Positions 26,494 to 35,571 of a DNA stretch of 64,000 bases are shown one piece after another. The DNA comes from Deltaproteobacteria bacterium (GTDB lineage: Bacteria > Myxococcota_A > Polyangia > HGW-17 > SLPX01): the NCBI GenBank assembly GCA_021162935.1, contig JAGGXR010000060.1, positions 1 to 64,000 of the forward strand. Direction: 5' to 3'. The number at the start of each line of letters is the position of its first letter. The first letter of the stretch is position 1. The notes beneath the pieces were generated by a model. It saw only the letters and a list, made by a program, of their open reading frames with translations. It ran no database searches and was not told the origin of the DNA. A program made the position numbers and the translations under genes.

Positions 26494-26815
26494 GAGGGGA
26501 ACGTACCATAAGAAAATCGCATTGCAAGGATGTCGCAGCCGAGGGCAAAACCGCAATAGGGGCGATACTTGACAGGGCCCCGTGCGCGCTTCTGTGATCT
26601 CTGCATGCCGAATTTTGTCCATTGGACGTGAGGCTTTTGTTTGTCGGTGCTGCGTTTGGGCGGACGTGCTCATTGGATAATTCTGGCACAGGTGTTGACC
26701 CCGTGCTGCTGAACAACCTGGCCTGTGCGGGCATGACGGCACAGGATTCAGGCACGAACTGCGTGCAGCAGGGCGACGGGTTCGCAGCAGCCGATCCAGG
26801 AAGCGGGCCGGTGCT
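26494..26815. other. 322-nt intergenic region, no gene recognised
   Basis: Lies between the small His/Cys protein and the addA 3' end, both on the minus strand. One hairpin can be drawn (CCTGTGC at 26722-26728 with GCACAGG at 26739-26745) but without a T tract. No promoter with acceptable spacing was found for the metal locus. Confidence 0.4.
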
Positions 26816-29800
26816 TTACCTGAGCGCTTCGAGGTCGACGATTCGATCCTGGGTGACGAACCACAGTTCCATGCGGACGTGGCGCTCGGGATGCGCCTGG
26901 GCGACGCATTGGGCGTAGAATTCGATTTGGGGGCGATAGGCCTTTATGTGGCGGTTGAGATCGGAGGCGCCTTCGATGCGGTCCGTTTTGTAGTCAGCCA
27001 CGACCCATGTGTTGCCCGTGGGGTCGGCTGGGTCTTCGTAGAACAGGTCGATGGCTCCGGTCACGTGACTGATGGGACCGAGGTGCGTTGGTGCCTCTGA
27101 CCAGGGATGGGCGAGGTCCACCGGACCCAGGACGGGGAACTCACGGCCGATGATGTGGCCCGCCAGGCCAACGAGTCGCTCCATGAGTGGGCTCGGTTTG
27201 CCGAGGTGGCGGAGAATGTGGGTGGCGTCCTGGAGGCAGGCCGTTCGTTGTGCCTCGGAGAGGCTTGGGGTTGAGCCCGTCAGCCGTTCCATCCGTTCGA
27301 GTTGGCGGGCCACTTCTTCATCCAGAGTGCGTTTGAGGTCCCAATGTTCCAATGCGTCGTGGATCAGGGTTCCCACGGCCATGGCGGTGCCTCGGTCCAT
27401 GAGTGGATCCGGCGAGAGACGGTCACGGGCGTCTGATTCCACTTGCAGCTTTTCTGTGTGTCGAAAGAGGACCTCGACTCGGCTGGCGACACGGCTTGAT
27501 GCCGGTGCGGACAGGGGGTGGCGCATTCGCTCATGGGCGCGATTCTGACGTCCGGCCAGGCTGTCGATTCGATCCTTTGCTTGATTCAAGAGGTGGTTCC
27601 ATTCCGACGTATGAGAGCCACTGATCGGCTGGACTTCGGTGCGCGCCGTGGAGCCAGCGAGCCCCTGCCTGCTCTGTTCCAGTTCCCTGACGGTGAAGCG
27701 CCAGCGGATCGCTCCACTGGGTGGCTGGGCCTCGTGGACTTCGGTGCTGGCTTCGCCTTTTGTCGGCCCCGTTCCGAAGAGGGGAGCATCCGGGTCGTTT
27801 TTGAGCCTGGGTTCGAGGAGACCAAGGAGGCTGCCATGACCGGATTTGTGGTCCCACCACGGAATCTTGCCCACCAGGACGAGGCGATTTTTCGCTCTCG
27901 TCATGGCCACGTAGAGCAGGCGGATGGCCTCGGCCTCCTCGACCCGTTCGGCTCGAATCCGCGTCGTTTCGTAGTTCCAGGACCGATGGCCGAACAGACG
28001 GAAATGCCACTGTCCCTCCATTTGGACGAACACAGGAAGGAGGGACTTGTTGTCCGATCCCTTTTTGTGGTGGATGTTGGCAAGGTAGACGTGATCGAAA
28101 CCAAGACCCTTGGCGCCGTGGATCGTGGTGACCACGACGGCGTCACCGGATGTGTCGGCGCGTTCGGCTTCTCGTTCCGGTGCCTGATCCTGAATGGCGC
28201 GTCGTAGGGTCTCGACCAGGGCGCGTGGCCTGCCTGCTTGTTCTTCCATCTGTTCGGTGAGTCTCGTGAAGAATCGGTCCAGGTTCGCCAGACGATGGGG
28301 GCCGGCGAACCGTGCGGCTGCCAGTGGCTCTGTAGGCAGGAGGCGACGCATTCGATCCACAAACTGGTCGGCCGTGGCGCTTCGGGCGATGCGCCGCAGG
28401 TCGGCGATGGCTGCCAGCGTGTGCTGCGCGGCCTGCGGCCATCCAGCGATGCGATCCATGCGTGGGATGTCCCTGTCACGAAGGGTGTGTTCCGTCCGCG
28501 TGATGAGACGTTCCACAAGCCCGAGGATCTGGGCGTCGGCTTGCTCGTCGGGCGACCCGAGGCGGCGGGTCAGGTCCGCGATTCCAGCCTCCCACAGAGG
28601 GAGCAGGGCCGCGTCCGGTACCCCGGCCAAGGGGGAACGGAGTAAGGTGAGCAGCGCAACGTCATCTGTCGGGTCGAAGATCGTCTGACAGGCAGCCGCT
28701 GCTTCGATGACCTCGCGACGTTGGTAGTAGCCGTGGCTTTTGGCCATGGTGTACGGGACGTCTCGGCGCTTGAATGCCTCGAGATACTGATCCGCGGCTG
28801 TGGTGGCTCGCAGGAGGAGCGCCATCTCGTTCCAGGGGACACCGGACCGGTTCAGATCGGCCATGTCTCGCGCGATGACTTCGGCTTCCACGGCCTCGGC
28901 GTCCGCGTTGTTCCATGACGTGATGATCGTTTTTTCGTCTGTGCGCTGCGCATCGACTTCCGATTCCTGTTCGTTTGTGTTCGTTTTTTTATCAGCCTTC
29001 CGTTGCTTGTCGATTCGCCGGTCGCTCGTCCAGTATTCCACTGCTCGACGAGGGGCATCGGGATCCTCGTCGCTTCGGTGGGCCACGAGGGGCTCGAAGG
29101 GCGGCTGGATACCGGATTCCTCGTTCATGATCGGCTCGATGACCCGTTGGACCTCGTTCAGGATGGGTTGAAGGGATCGGAAATTGCGATGGAGCGTGAC
29201 CTTGTGCCCGCCCGATAGAACGATTTTCTGCACGAAGTCATCGTAGGCGGCAAGGTCGGCGCTGCGCCAACTGTAGATGGACTGTTTCGGATCTCCTACC
29301 AGGAAGAGTTTGGGCCGCTTCTTGCTGGGACCGGTCAGGGCGATGCTGCGCAGGATGTCGCATTGTTCGGCACTCGTGTCCTGGAATTCATCCACCAGAA
29401 TTTGATGGATGCCGCCCCGGACCATGGCTGCTACGCGAGGGTGGTCCCTCAGGAGCGTCCCGGTACGGACCAGAAGTTGCTCGAAGGTGATGGAGCCCTG
29501 CGCCTCCATGGCGCTCCGTGCCGCCCACAGCGTGTCTTTGATGACAGGCAACGCCTGTTCGACGAGGATGAGGCCGTTGATCCTGGTGGTATCGAATTTG
29601 TCCAGCAGAGACAGGAACGGTCCTGCCCACTCAGCGATCCAATCCGGGCCATCATTTCGATCGGGTGGAAATAGATTTTTTTCCGTGTTGGTGACCTGAC
29701 GTTTCTTCCATGAATGAAGTTTGCTCATCCCCGAAGCATGTTCCTGAACCGCGTTGTTGATGCGCCTGGCGAACGCGATCAGACCGGCAAGGTCTTCGAA

Positions 29801-30661
29801 GGGACCGGCGCTGATGGACGGAATGGTCCTACAGATGTTGAGTGCGTCGAGGGCGCCCTTGCGACTGCCGGACCCTCCTTCGATGAGGGCACCCATCGTT
29901 TCGACGAATGCTTCGGCCAGCCTCTTGAGTTCGACCTGCGATCGAGTTGCTTCGTCCAGATCCAGGGCCGGCCCTTCCAGGGCTTGGTCAGGAATGGCAT
30001 TCTTGACGAGATGGGTCACCACCTCGACGATGGCGTCTGCTCCGACGCCCTGGATGGCCAGGTGCGCTTCGGTGTCGTCGTCGCTGTATCGTGTGACGAC
30101 GCGGTCGCGTACCACAGTCGTCACGATCCTGTGGACCTCCCGGTCGTCGGGTTGAACCGACACGTCCGGGGGGAGACCGGCTTCGATGGGAAACTGTCGT
30201 AGGAGGGTGAGGCAGAAGGAATGGATGGTGGAGATGCGCAGATGTCCCACCGCGCCGAGCAACGCTCTGGCACGCTGCTGCAGGTCGTGTGCAGGCTCAT
30301 GGAGCGCTTCGGAATCCACGGTGACGGGCAGTTCGCCGTCGCGAGTGATGTGCAACAGGTCGCCCGTGACGCGCGAGAGCATTTCAGTGGCTGCGGCGTC
30401 GGTGAAGGTCAGTGCCACGACCCCGCCTGCCACGGTCCGTGCGATGGCGTCCGGGGACCTTTCGGGGCCGGCTTCCGTCTCGGCCCGAGTCCAGCCCCTA
30501 CCCAGACACCAGACCAGAATGCGCGCCGTCAGGATTGCGGTCTTGCCGGTCCCGGCGCCCGCCTCCACGACCAGCGGATTTTCGAAGTCTGTTTGAGCTG
30601 TTCGTCGCGCCTGCGAATCCTGTTCGAGGAGGATCGTTGCCTGGTTCTTGCTTCCAGTCAC
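26816..30661 (-). CDS. addA: AddA/RecB-like UvrD-type helicase-nuclease
   Basis: Protein of 1281 aa, the motor and one nuclease of a double-strand-break end-processing complex (AddAB/RecBCD type). Superfamily 1A helicase motifs: Walker A EAGAGTGKT (33-41), VALTFTDAAATEM, ILVDEFQDTSAEQ (Walker B), LVGDPKQSIYSWR, TTIHGAKGLGFDHVY and LLYVAMTRAKNRL. The C-terminus has a PD-(D/E)XK nuclease with GAIDLFYEDP and WVVADYKTDR followed by QIEFYAQ. The GTG at 30661 has AAAGGAGGACGCTC before it and overlaps the stop of the upstream AddB-like gene by 4 nt (GTGA), implying coupled translation and a stable complex. The name AddA is preferred to RecB because its partner carries an AddB-type Fe-S nuclease. Confidence 0.92.
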   Translation of the reverse strand: MTGSKNQATILLEQDSQARRTAQTDFENPLVVEAGAGTGKTAILTARILVWCLGRGWTRAETEAGPERSPDAIARTVAGGVVALTFTDAAATEMLSRVTGDLLHITRDGELPVTVDSEALHEPAHDLQQRARALLGAVGHLRISTIHSFCLTLLRQFPIEAGLPPDVSVQPDDREVHRIVTTVVRDRVVTRYSDDDTEAHLAIQGVGADAIVEVVTHLVKNAIPDQALEGPALDLDEATRSQVELKRLAEAFVETMGALIEGGSGSRKGALDALNICRTIPSISAGPFEDLAGLIAFARRINNAVQEHASGMSKLHSWKKRQVTNTEKNLFPPDRNDGPDWIAEWAGPFLSLLDKFDTTRINGLILVEQALPVIKDTLWAARSAMEAQGSITFEQLLVRTGTLLRDHPRVAAMVRGGIHQILVDEFQDTSAEQCDILRSIALTGPSKKRPKLFLVGDPKQSIYSWRSADLAAYDDFVQKIVLSGGHKVTLHRNFRSLQPILNEVQRVIEPIMNEESGIQPPFEPLVAHRSDEDPDAPRRAVEYWTSDRRIDKQRKADKKTNTNEQESEVDAQRTDEKTIITSWNNADAEAVEAEVIARDMADLNRSGVPWNEMALLLRATTAADQYLEAFKRRDVPYTMAKSHGYYQRREVIEAAAACQTIFDPTDDVALLTLLRSPLAGVPDAALLPLWEAGIADLTRRLGSPDEQADAQILGLVERLITRTEHTLRDRDIPRMDRIAGWPQAAQHTLAAIADLRRIARSATADQFVDRMRRLLPTEPLAAARFAGPHRLANLDRFFTRLTEQMEEQAGRPRALVETLRRAIQDQAPEREAERADTSGDAVVVTTIHGAKGLGFDHVYLANIHHKKGSDNKSLLPVFVQMEGQWHFRLFGHRSWNYETTRIRAERVEEAEAIRLLYVAMTRAKNRLVLVGKIPWWDHKSGHGSLLGLLEPRLKNDPDAPLFGTGPTKGEASTEVHEAQPPSGAIRWRFTVRELEQSRQGLAGSTARTEVQPISGSHTSEWNHLLNQAKDRIDSLAGRQNRAHERMRHPLSAPASSRVASRVEVLFRHTEKLQVESDARDRLSPDPLMDRGTAMAVGTLIHDALEHWDLKRTLDEEVARQLERMERLTGSTPSLSEAQRTACLQDATHILRHLGKPSPLMERLVGLAGHIIGREFPVLGPVDLAHPWSEAPTHLGPISHVTGAIDLFYEDPADPTGNTWVVADYKTDRIEGASDLNRHIKAYRPQIEFYAQCVAQAHPERHVRMELWFVTQDRIVDLEALR

Positions 30662-33600
30662 GAGCGTCCTCCTTTCGTTTTCTTGGCCGTCATTCCTGCG
30701 AAGGTTTCCTGCCACCATTTAGGCTTTTGGTTCGTTTCTCCCTTGCGGAGATCGTCGGCCCATCGGTCGAGTCGAGCCGCAAGGCTGGTGTCCAGGCGCA
30801 GACAGACGGGGCGTACGGAGCACGAGTCGCACATGATGCGCGGTTTTATGGGAATCGGAGGAAACAGTCCCCGACTCAGGCCGTCCATGAACGGAACGAC
30901 CCGTTGCTCGAAGGTATCGGCGTGGGCCGCCTTTTCTTCGGGGCCGAAGTCGATACGGCGATCCGCATCGTCCAGGTCGGGGGACAGGTAGAGATAGCGG
31001 CCCGATGCATCGTTTCGGGCCATTGCATACGCCATGGCCTGAAACCGTCCATCGTTGAGCATTTTTTGCGGTTTGCTTTCGTTCTTGTTGGGACGTTTGC
31101 CTGTCTTGTAGTCCACCAGGAGAACCGAGTCTGCGACTCGGTCCACTCGATCCGCTCGGAATCGGAGTGTCCGGCCGTCGACCAGACAACTTCCGCTGAT
31201 TTCGCATCCAAGGACGAGAGGCGGATCCTCAGCCCAATCGGAGGTCCTGGCTGCTTCGAGGAACCTGGCGACCTTGCCGCGGAGCACGACCTCGAGCCGT
31301 TGTGCATCCAGGCCGGCCTTGGCGAGTTGGTCACGGCATGCCTGATCCACGATGCGTTCGAGACGCTCCGGTTCGGGCCAGGATATCGGGGTCGGTGTCA
31401 CTGTGACGATTTCATCGAGATTCCCAGGCCCATGCTGCCCTGTTTTTCTCGCCGCCTGCGGGAGTTGGTCGCTGACCAGCAGTTGGAGCGCCTTGTGGAG
31501 GGCAGCGCCCACCAAGCTTGCCTCCAAGTCCAGGGAGTCTCCTGCCGGAGGCTCGACGCGCAGGACACGATCCAGGAACGTCCGCCATGGACAGTGCGCC
31601 ATGGCTTCCACCTGGGTCACCCAGGACGCTGCCTTTCGGTTGTGGAACACGAGGCCCAGATACGGACCTGGACCGCTGTCCGGATGGGCGTCCTGTTCTG
31701 CCAGGATGTTCAACCTGGCCCGAGCAGGAGTCGGCTCGATGCGTTTGGACGGGTTGGCCTGATGCGTGGGAGATGCGTTCGGCCCGTCCACATGGCGGGT
31801 GTCCTGGATTGCCTCTCGTTCGGCCTGGTCGAGAAGCACGACCAGGTTCGACGAACGGACTTTGGAGCCGGGATTCGCCAGTGCGTCCAGGATAGCCAGG
31901 TCTGCGGCGTCGCGCAGAGCCAGGATGTCGGAGTCGTTTCCGTCGTGGCTCGATTGGATGGCCTGGGCCAGGGCGGTCGGGGCGGGATGCTCGATGGGCA
32001 CTCGGACGACCTGGTCGTCGCCGATATTTTGGACGAGTCGAAGCTGTTCCACCAGAGGCGAGACAAGCAGGTTCGTCTCTTCGTTCGAGGTGAGGTTCCA
32101 GGAGAGATGGACATTGGGCGCAGCGGACAGGAGTTGATCGAACAGGTACTGGTCCTCGGTGATGCCCTCCATTTTGATTGGGAGATCACCGAGGACGGGT
32201 CTGAGGAGGATGCGTATACGATCGGGAAGGAACAGATCTTCTGTGGCCTGTCTGGGAAACAGACCTTTGTTGAGCCCCACTAGGAACAGATGCTCGAACG
32301 TACAGGCTCTGGCCTGGGTCACGGTCATGATCTGGACGCCGCCTCCGTTGCCGCCCAGCGCCGTGCGCCCCACTCCGTCGAAATGCGCCTGGACGGCAGT
32401 GAAGAACTCCTGCTTCGAGATGGGGAGAGCCGGTGGAAGGAGTTTGGAGAGTCGGCGTGGATCGAAGAAGGCTGCGAATTCGGTCTGATCTCTGCATCCC
32501 GAGACCGGACGGTTCTCGCTGGGGGGGCAGTCACTCCACCAATCGAGTTTCTTGGTGGCCAGAGTTTCGAGCAGTTCGACGTGCTCGGCGAACGTCGCTT
32601 GTCTCGGCCAGTTGGCAAGCATGTCGTCGATGGCTGCGAGACGCTCGAGCCATTGGCGGACGGTTGCGACGGGGAGGGTGCGACCGTGGCGGGACGTCTC
32701 ACCGTTTGGGTCTCCGTCTGGGTCCACATAAGGCCGGATGGGCAGATCTAAAGTGTCTCGGTCCATCCAGGTGCGATCCATGAGGGCCATGGCCTCGCTC
32801 AGGTCGCCGAGGTGATGGATGCCCAGGATTTGGCAGGCCTGCCATAGGTCGGACCAAGCAGGTCCTGGTTCGTCTGTTGTCGAGGGTGCGAGAAGGCTCG
32901 GGCCCTGGAGCAGAAGGTCTGTCTGTGCTTGGCTTCCCTGTTGGAGTAGGTCGCACAGCGCCTTGAGTTTCCTGCCCAGCGGAGCGATCGGCCCACTGTT
33001 GGTTCGGGACAGTCCCGGTGCGTCCGAGGGGTTCGAATAGGGGATGCCCATGCGGGAAAAGAGCGTTCGGATCGGCGCCACGTAGGCAGACAGGTCTCTT
33101 GCCACCACAGCGATGGACTCGGGCAGGACGCCTTGGTCCAGGCGCGCTGCAATGGCGAGCCCCACGGCGCGGATTTCGGCTCGAGGGTTGGGCGCCGAGA
33201 CAAAGGAAAATTGGGAATGTGGATCCCGCACGCCTGGGTGCGAGGCATCCTGTTCGCCCACGTCTTCTTCCCCCGGCGGTGGGGACGGAAACGTTTCCAG
33301 CAAGGAGAGTCGTTCCTGGAGACGATTGGTGAAGGACCAGGCAGGGTTGGGGCCGTCGATCGCGGCCGTGTGGCTGACGGGGAGATCGAGGAACAGGGCC
33401 GTGTCCCTGTGCCGGGTCAACGCTTCCATCAGATCCAGGGCCGCTCCGGTTGCGTCGGAGAAGCCGTAGACACAGAAGCTGTGCCCCTTGCGCCAGCCCG
33501 CCGCAATCTGCTCCACCGCTTGGGCCGCTCTTGCATAGAGGTCCGTGCAGGGAGGCAGGATCTGCGCCTGCTTCGACACGGCCTGTGCGATCCGGATCAC

Positions 33601-34134
33601 GGCCTTTGCTCGTTGCAGACACTGGGAGTCGATGTGGGCCTGGACAGCCGCCGGGGCGTCGAGCGCTTCTATGCAGATGTCGGCGATGTGAGGTTCGTTC
33701 GTTTCATGGTGGAGGTCGTTGGCCATCTCTGTTCGTTGCAGGTCGATATCGAGTCCGGCATGGCGCAGGTCGCTGATGCTGCCCGTCAGAGCGAGATGCG
33801 GCTTGTCGGTGGTCGCTCGAAGTTCCGCGTACAGAGCGGGTTCCTCCTTGAGGGCTCGGCCCACGAGCAGCGTTGCGATTTGCTCGTGGCAGGTCCATGG
33901 CGCCCCGGTGGCTTCGAGTATCTCCTCGGCCAGTCGGTGGAGCGTGACCACCTGGACTCCGAGCAGGCCACCGCCTCTGGCCAGGTACCGGCCCACGTGT
34001 CGAACCAGGACCTGGGAAGGAACCACGATGGTGAGGGGGCGCGGTGCGTCCTGTCGGACATAGTAGGCCAGACGTGCCATGAGCCGCATGGGCCCAGCGT
34101 CGGACAGGACGAACCTCGTGTTGATCGATTTCAT
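30658..34134 (-). CDS. addB: AddB-like nuclease subunit with Fe-S cysteine pattern
   Basis: Protein of 1158 aa. The N-terminus (RPLTIVVPSQVLVRHVGRYL) matches the inactive-helicase start of AddB proteins but has no Walker A GxGKT, so this subunit probably does not hydrolyse ATP. The C-terminal PD-(D/E)XK nuclease shows RADRVDRVADSVLLVDYKTGK (about 990-1010). Four Cys in the AddB Fe-S arrangement are visible: one in MAHCPWRTFLD (about 846) and CDSCSVRPVC (about 1101-1110). In the known complexes AddB scans for the Chi-like sequence; whether this one does is unknown. The ATG at 34134 has AAAGG 6 nt upstream. Upstream lie an inverted-repeat cluster and direct repeats (34158-34234). It overlaps addA by 4 nt. 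Confidence 0.88.
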   Translation of the reverse strand: MKSINTRFVLSDAGPMRLMARLAYYVRQDAPRPLTIVVPSQVLVRHVGRYLARGGGLLGVQVVTLHRLAEEILEATGAPWTCHEQIATLLVGRALKEEPALYAELRATTDKPHLALTGSISDLRHAGLDIDLQRTEMANDLHHETNEPHIADICIEALDAPAAVQAHIDSQCLQRAKAVIRIAQAVSKQAQILPPCTDLYARAAQAVEQIAAGWRKGHSFCVYGFSDATGAALDLMEALTRHRDTALFLDLPVSHTAAIDGPNPAWSFTNRLQERLSLLETFPSPPPGEEDVGEQDASHPGVRDPHSQFSFVSAPNPRAEIRAVGLAIAARLDQGVLPESIAVVARDLSAYVAPIRTLFSRMGIPYSNPSDAPGLSRTNSGPIAPLGRKLKALCDLLQQGSQAQTDLLLQGPSLLAPSTTDEPGPAWSDLWQACQILGIHHLGDLSEAMALMDRTWMDRDTLDLPIRPYVDPDGDPNGETSRHGRTLPVATVRQWLERLAAIDDMLANWPRQATFAEHVELLETLATKKLDWWSDCPPSENRPVSGCRDQTEFAAFFDPRRLSKLLPPALPISKQEFFTAVQAHFDGVGRTALGGNGGGVQIMTVTQARACTFEHLFLVGLNKGLFPRQATEDLFLPDRIRILLRPVLGDLPIKMEGITEDQYLFDQLLSAAPNVHLSWNLTSNEETNLLVSPLVEQLRLVQNIGDDQVVRVPIEHPAPTALAQAIQSSHDGNDSDILALRDAADLAILDALANPGSKVRSSNLVVLLDQAEREAIQDTRHVDGPNASPTHQANPSKRIEPTPARARLNILAEQDAHPDSGPGPYLGLVFHNRKAASWVTQVEAMAHCPWRTFLDRVLRVEPPAGDSLDLEASLVGAALHKALQLLVSDQLPQAARKTGQHGPGNLDEIVTVTPTPISWPEPERLERIVDQACRDQLAKAGLDAQRLEVVLRGKVARFLEAARTSDWAEDPPLVLGCEISGSCLVDGRTLRFRADRVDRVADSVLLVDYKTGKRPNKNESKPQKMLNDGRFQAMAYAMARNDASGRYLYLSPDLDDADRRIDFGPEEKAAHADTFEQRVVPFMDGLSRGLFPPIPIKPRIMCDSCSVRPVCLRLDTSLAARLDRWADDLRKGETNQKPKWWQETFAGMTAKKTKGGRS

Positions 34135-34157
34135 GGGCATCCTTTGGCGAAATCAAG

Positions 34158-34183
34158 ATTGCAGATTCGATATATACTGCAAT
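34158..34183. promoter_or_regulatory. Inverted repeat ATTGCAG-N12-CTGCAAT upstream of addB
   Basis: Perfect 7-bp arms at 34158-34164 and 34177-34183 flank an AT-rich core (TATATA) that could be a -10 element for the minus-strand addB gene, whose start is 24 nt away. This arrangement fits an operator. Confidence 0.45.
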
Positions 34184-34200
34184 GAGTCTCGACCTTTCCA

Positions 34201-34214
34201 GAACATATTTGTTC
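34201..34214. promoter_or_regulatory. Inverted repeat GAACA-N4-TGTTC upstream of addB
   Basis: GAACATATTTGTTC at 34201-34214 has perfect 5-bp arms. It recalls LexA boxes of the GAAC-N4-GTTC class, but the spacing between GAAC and GTTC is 6, so LexA control of these recombination genes is only a hypothesis. Confidence 0.4.
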
Positions 34215-34234
34215 ATGACGTCGAATCATGACGT
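34213..34234. repeat. 9-nt direct repeat TCATGACGT, 13-nt period
   Basis: TCATGACGT occurs at 34213-34221 and 34226-34234, overlapping the end of the GAACA/TGTTC inverted repeat. The remaining bases up to 34388 contain no gene. Confidence 0.55.
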
Positions 34235-34388
34235 TGCGTGATAGGACCGCCGTTTCATCCAGACGATGTCCTTGGATCGCTGTGTGAATCCTGTTTGGGA
34301 GATAGATGAGGCACGAGACCCGAATGGGCGTGGCGGTGGTCGATGGTGAATCGGAGGTGGACTGAGAAGACGGGTGGAACCGGAGATT

Positions 34389-35276
34389 CTAGTGGTGCTT
34401 GCGGCGTGCCTTCATTTGTTTGGCAAGGACTGCATCTTCTGGAATCATGAAGGGATCTTCTTCGGCTCGCAGCGTGATCTTGGTATCGGACAGGCCCTTG
34501 CAATAGCAGCCCGTGTCGTACTGCTTCTGGACGCGGCCCTTGCAGACCGATGGCGGCGTTTCCACGTAGAAGTTGAGCTCGTGGACCGTGCCGGGATTCT
34601 GCAGATACAGGTAATAGTGCGTATCCGTGCGTCCGTATGGGCGTAATTTGCACTGGTCCTTTTTGATCTTCTTGCCGTTTTCCACGACTTCGACTTTTTG
34701 GCAGTCGTATTCTTCCCAGTATTGGGCGATGACCCGGCCCTGGAATTTGCGGTTCACTTCGAATTTGACCCAGGCCTTGCACACGTCTTTGTAATGGCCG
34801 GGGCCGGTCCGTTTGGCGAAGTAGGGATCATCGGGAGGCACCCAGGCGCCGGCGATTTTGGAATCTAGGATCTTGAAGGGATTCGACCCTCCAGGTTTGC
34901 TCACGCCCTTGATGGGGGGCGGGCCGCAGATGGTCTTCCAGGTCCAGGGGAGCTGAGTGTCTGGGATGCCCTTTTCTGCAAGTGCTTCACAGTCGGACTT
35001 GAGGGGCAGGGAACGCAACCGCTTGTAGAACTTGAGGGCGCGATCCTGGTCCACGTCTTTGTTGTTCGATTCGGAAAGTTTTCGGAGGCAATCCAAGGAC
35101 CATTTACAGACCGAAGCGTTGCCGGAGATATCCAGGCAGACGTTGTTCACACACTTGAGCGACTTCTTGCACTCGACCTGCTTGCGACAGGAATGCCCTT
35201 CCCCGTACTTTTTCTGGCAACTGGATAGACCGAAGGACAGCAGGACTCCGATCGCAACAAGGATGGCTTTCTTCAT
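34389..35276 (-). CDS. Cys-rich lipoprotein, function unknown
   Basis: Protein of 295 aa. The signal peptide MKKAILVAIGVLLSFGLSSC ends with a good lipobox (LSSC, Cys20). The next 45 residues hold a compact Cys module (GHSCRKQVECKKSLKCVNNVCLD and CKWSLDC) similar to those in myxobacterial surface lipoproteins. The rest contains more paired Cys (CEALAEKG, CGPP, CKAWVKF, CQKVEV, CKGRV, CYCKG) and Lys-rich strands and ends KARRKHH. The ATG at 35276 has GGAGGAAG upstream, and a TATAAA box lies near 35318-35323 on the minus strand, without a good -35. No catalytic motif. Predicted to be a disulfide-rich periplasmic or outer-membrane lipoprotein. Confidence 0.83.
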   Translation of the reverse strand: MKKAILVAIGVLLSFGLSSCQKKYGEGHSCRKQVECKKSLKCVNNVCLDISGNASVCKWSLDCLRKLSESNNKDVDQDRALKFYKRLRSLPLKSDCEALAEKGIPDTQLPWTWKTICGPPPIKGVSKPGGSNPFKILDSKIAGAWVPPDDPYFAKRTGPGHYKDVCKAWVKFEVNRKFQGRVIAQYWEEYDCQKVEVVENGKKIKKDQCKLRPYGRTDTHYYLYLQNPGTVHELNFYVETPPSVCKGRVQKQYDTGCYCKGLSDTKITLRAEEDPFMIPEDAVLAKQMKARRKHH

Positions 35277-35369
35277 GACTTCCTCCCAGACTGTGGTTTT
35301 CGACCGTACCAGGAGGCTTTATACTGCAACAGGGCGGGTTTTTTCCAGTTTTTATTGTGAAAAAGTCGA

Positions 35370-35397
35370 TTGACGGTATCTGCAGAGCTTCTATCAT
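35370..35397 (+). promoter_or_regulatory. Strong candidate promoter of the TPR gene
   Basis: TTGACG (35370-35375) and TATCAT (35392-35397), each matching 5 of 6 consensus bases, are spaced 16 nt and point toward the TPR gene at 35572. Leader about 168 nt. The gap 35277-35571 otherwise carries only the minus-strand TATAAA noted for the neighbouring lipoprotein. Confidence 0.55.
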
Positions 35398-35571
35398 GCG
35401 AGGCGGAAGGCGGATCTGTCCCGGAAGGGACGTTCGGCCCGTCCCGGATCGTGGGCCCCCTTTGGCCGCACTCGGCTGTCCCTGGGCGACGGTTCGGTGA
35501 GGCGTTGGAGTCCAAAGGTTTCGAGGCCTCGGGTGTGGTTCGATGAAGGGCCGCTCGGGGCCGCAGGTGCA

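Noticed and set aside
26622-26918. Plus-strand frame of 98 aa crossing the addA 3' end
   Set aside because: No ribosome-binding site; it is antisense to addA over its second half.
30264-30280. TGGCAC...TGC pattern like a sigma-54 promoter
   Set aside because: It lies inside addA coding sequence and lacks a downstream gene in the right direction.
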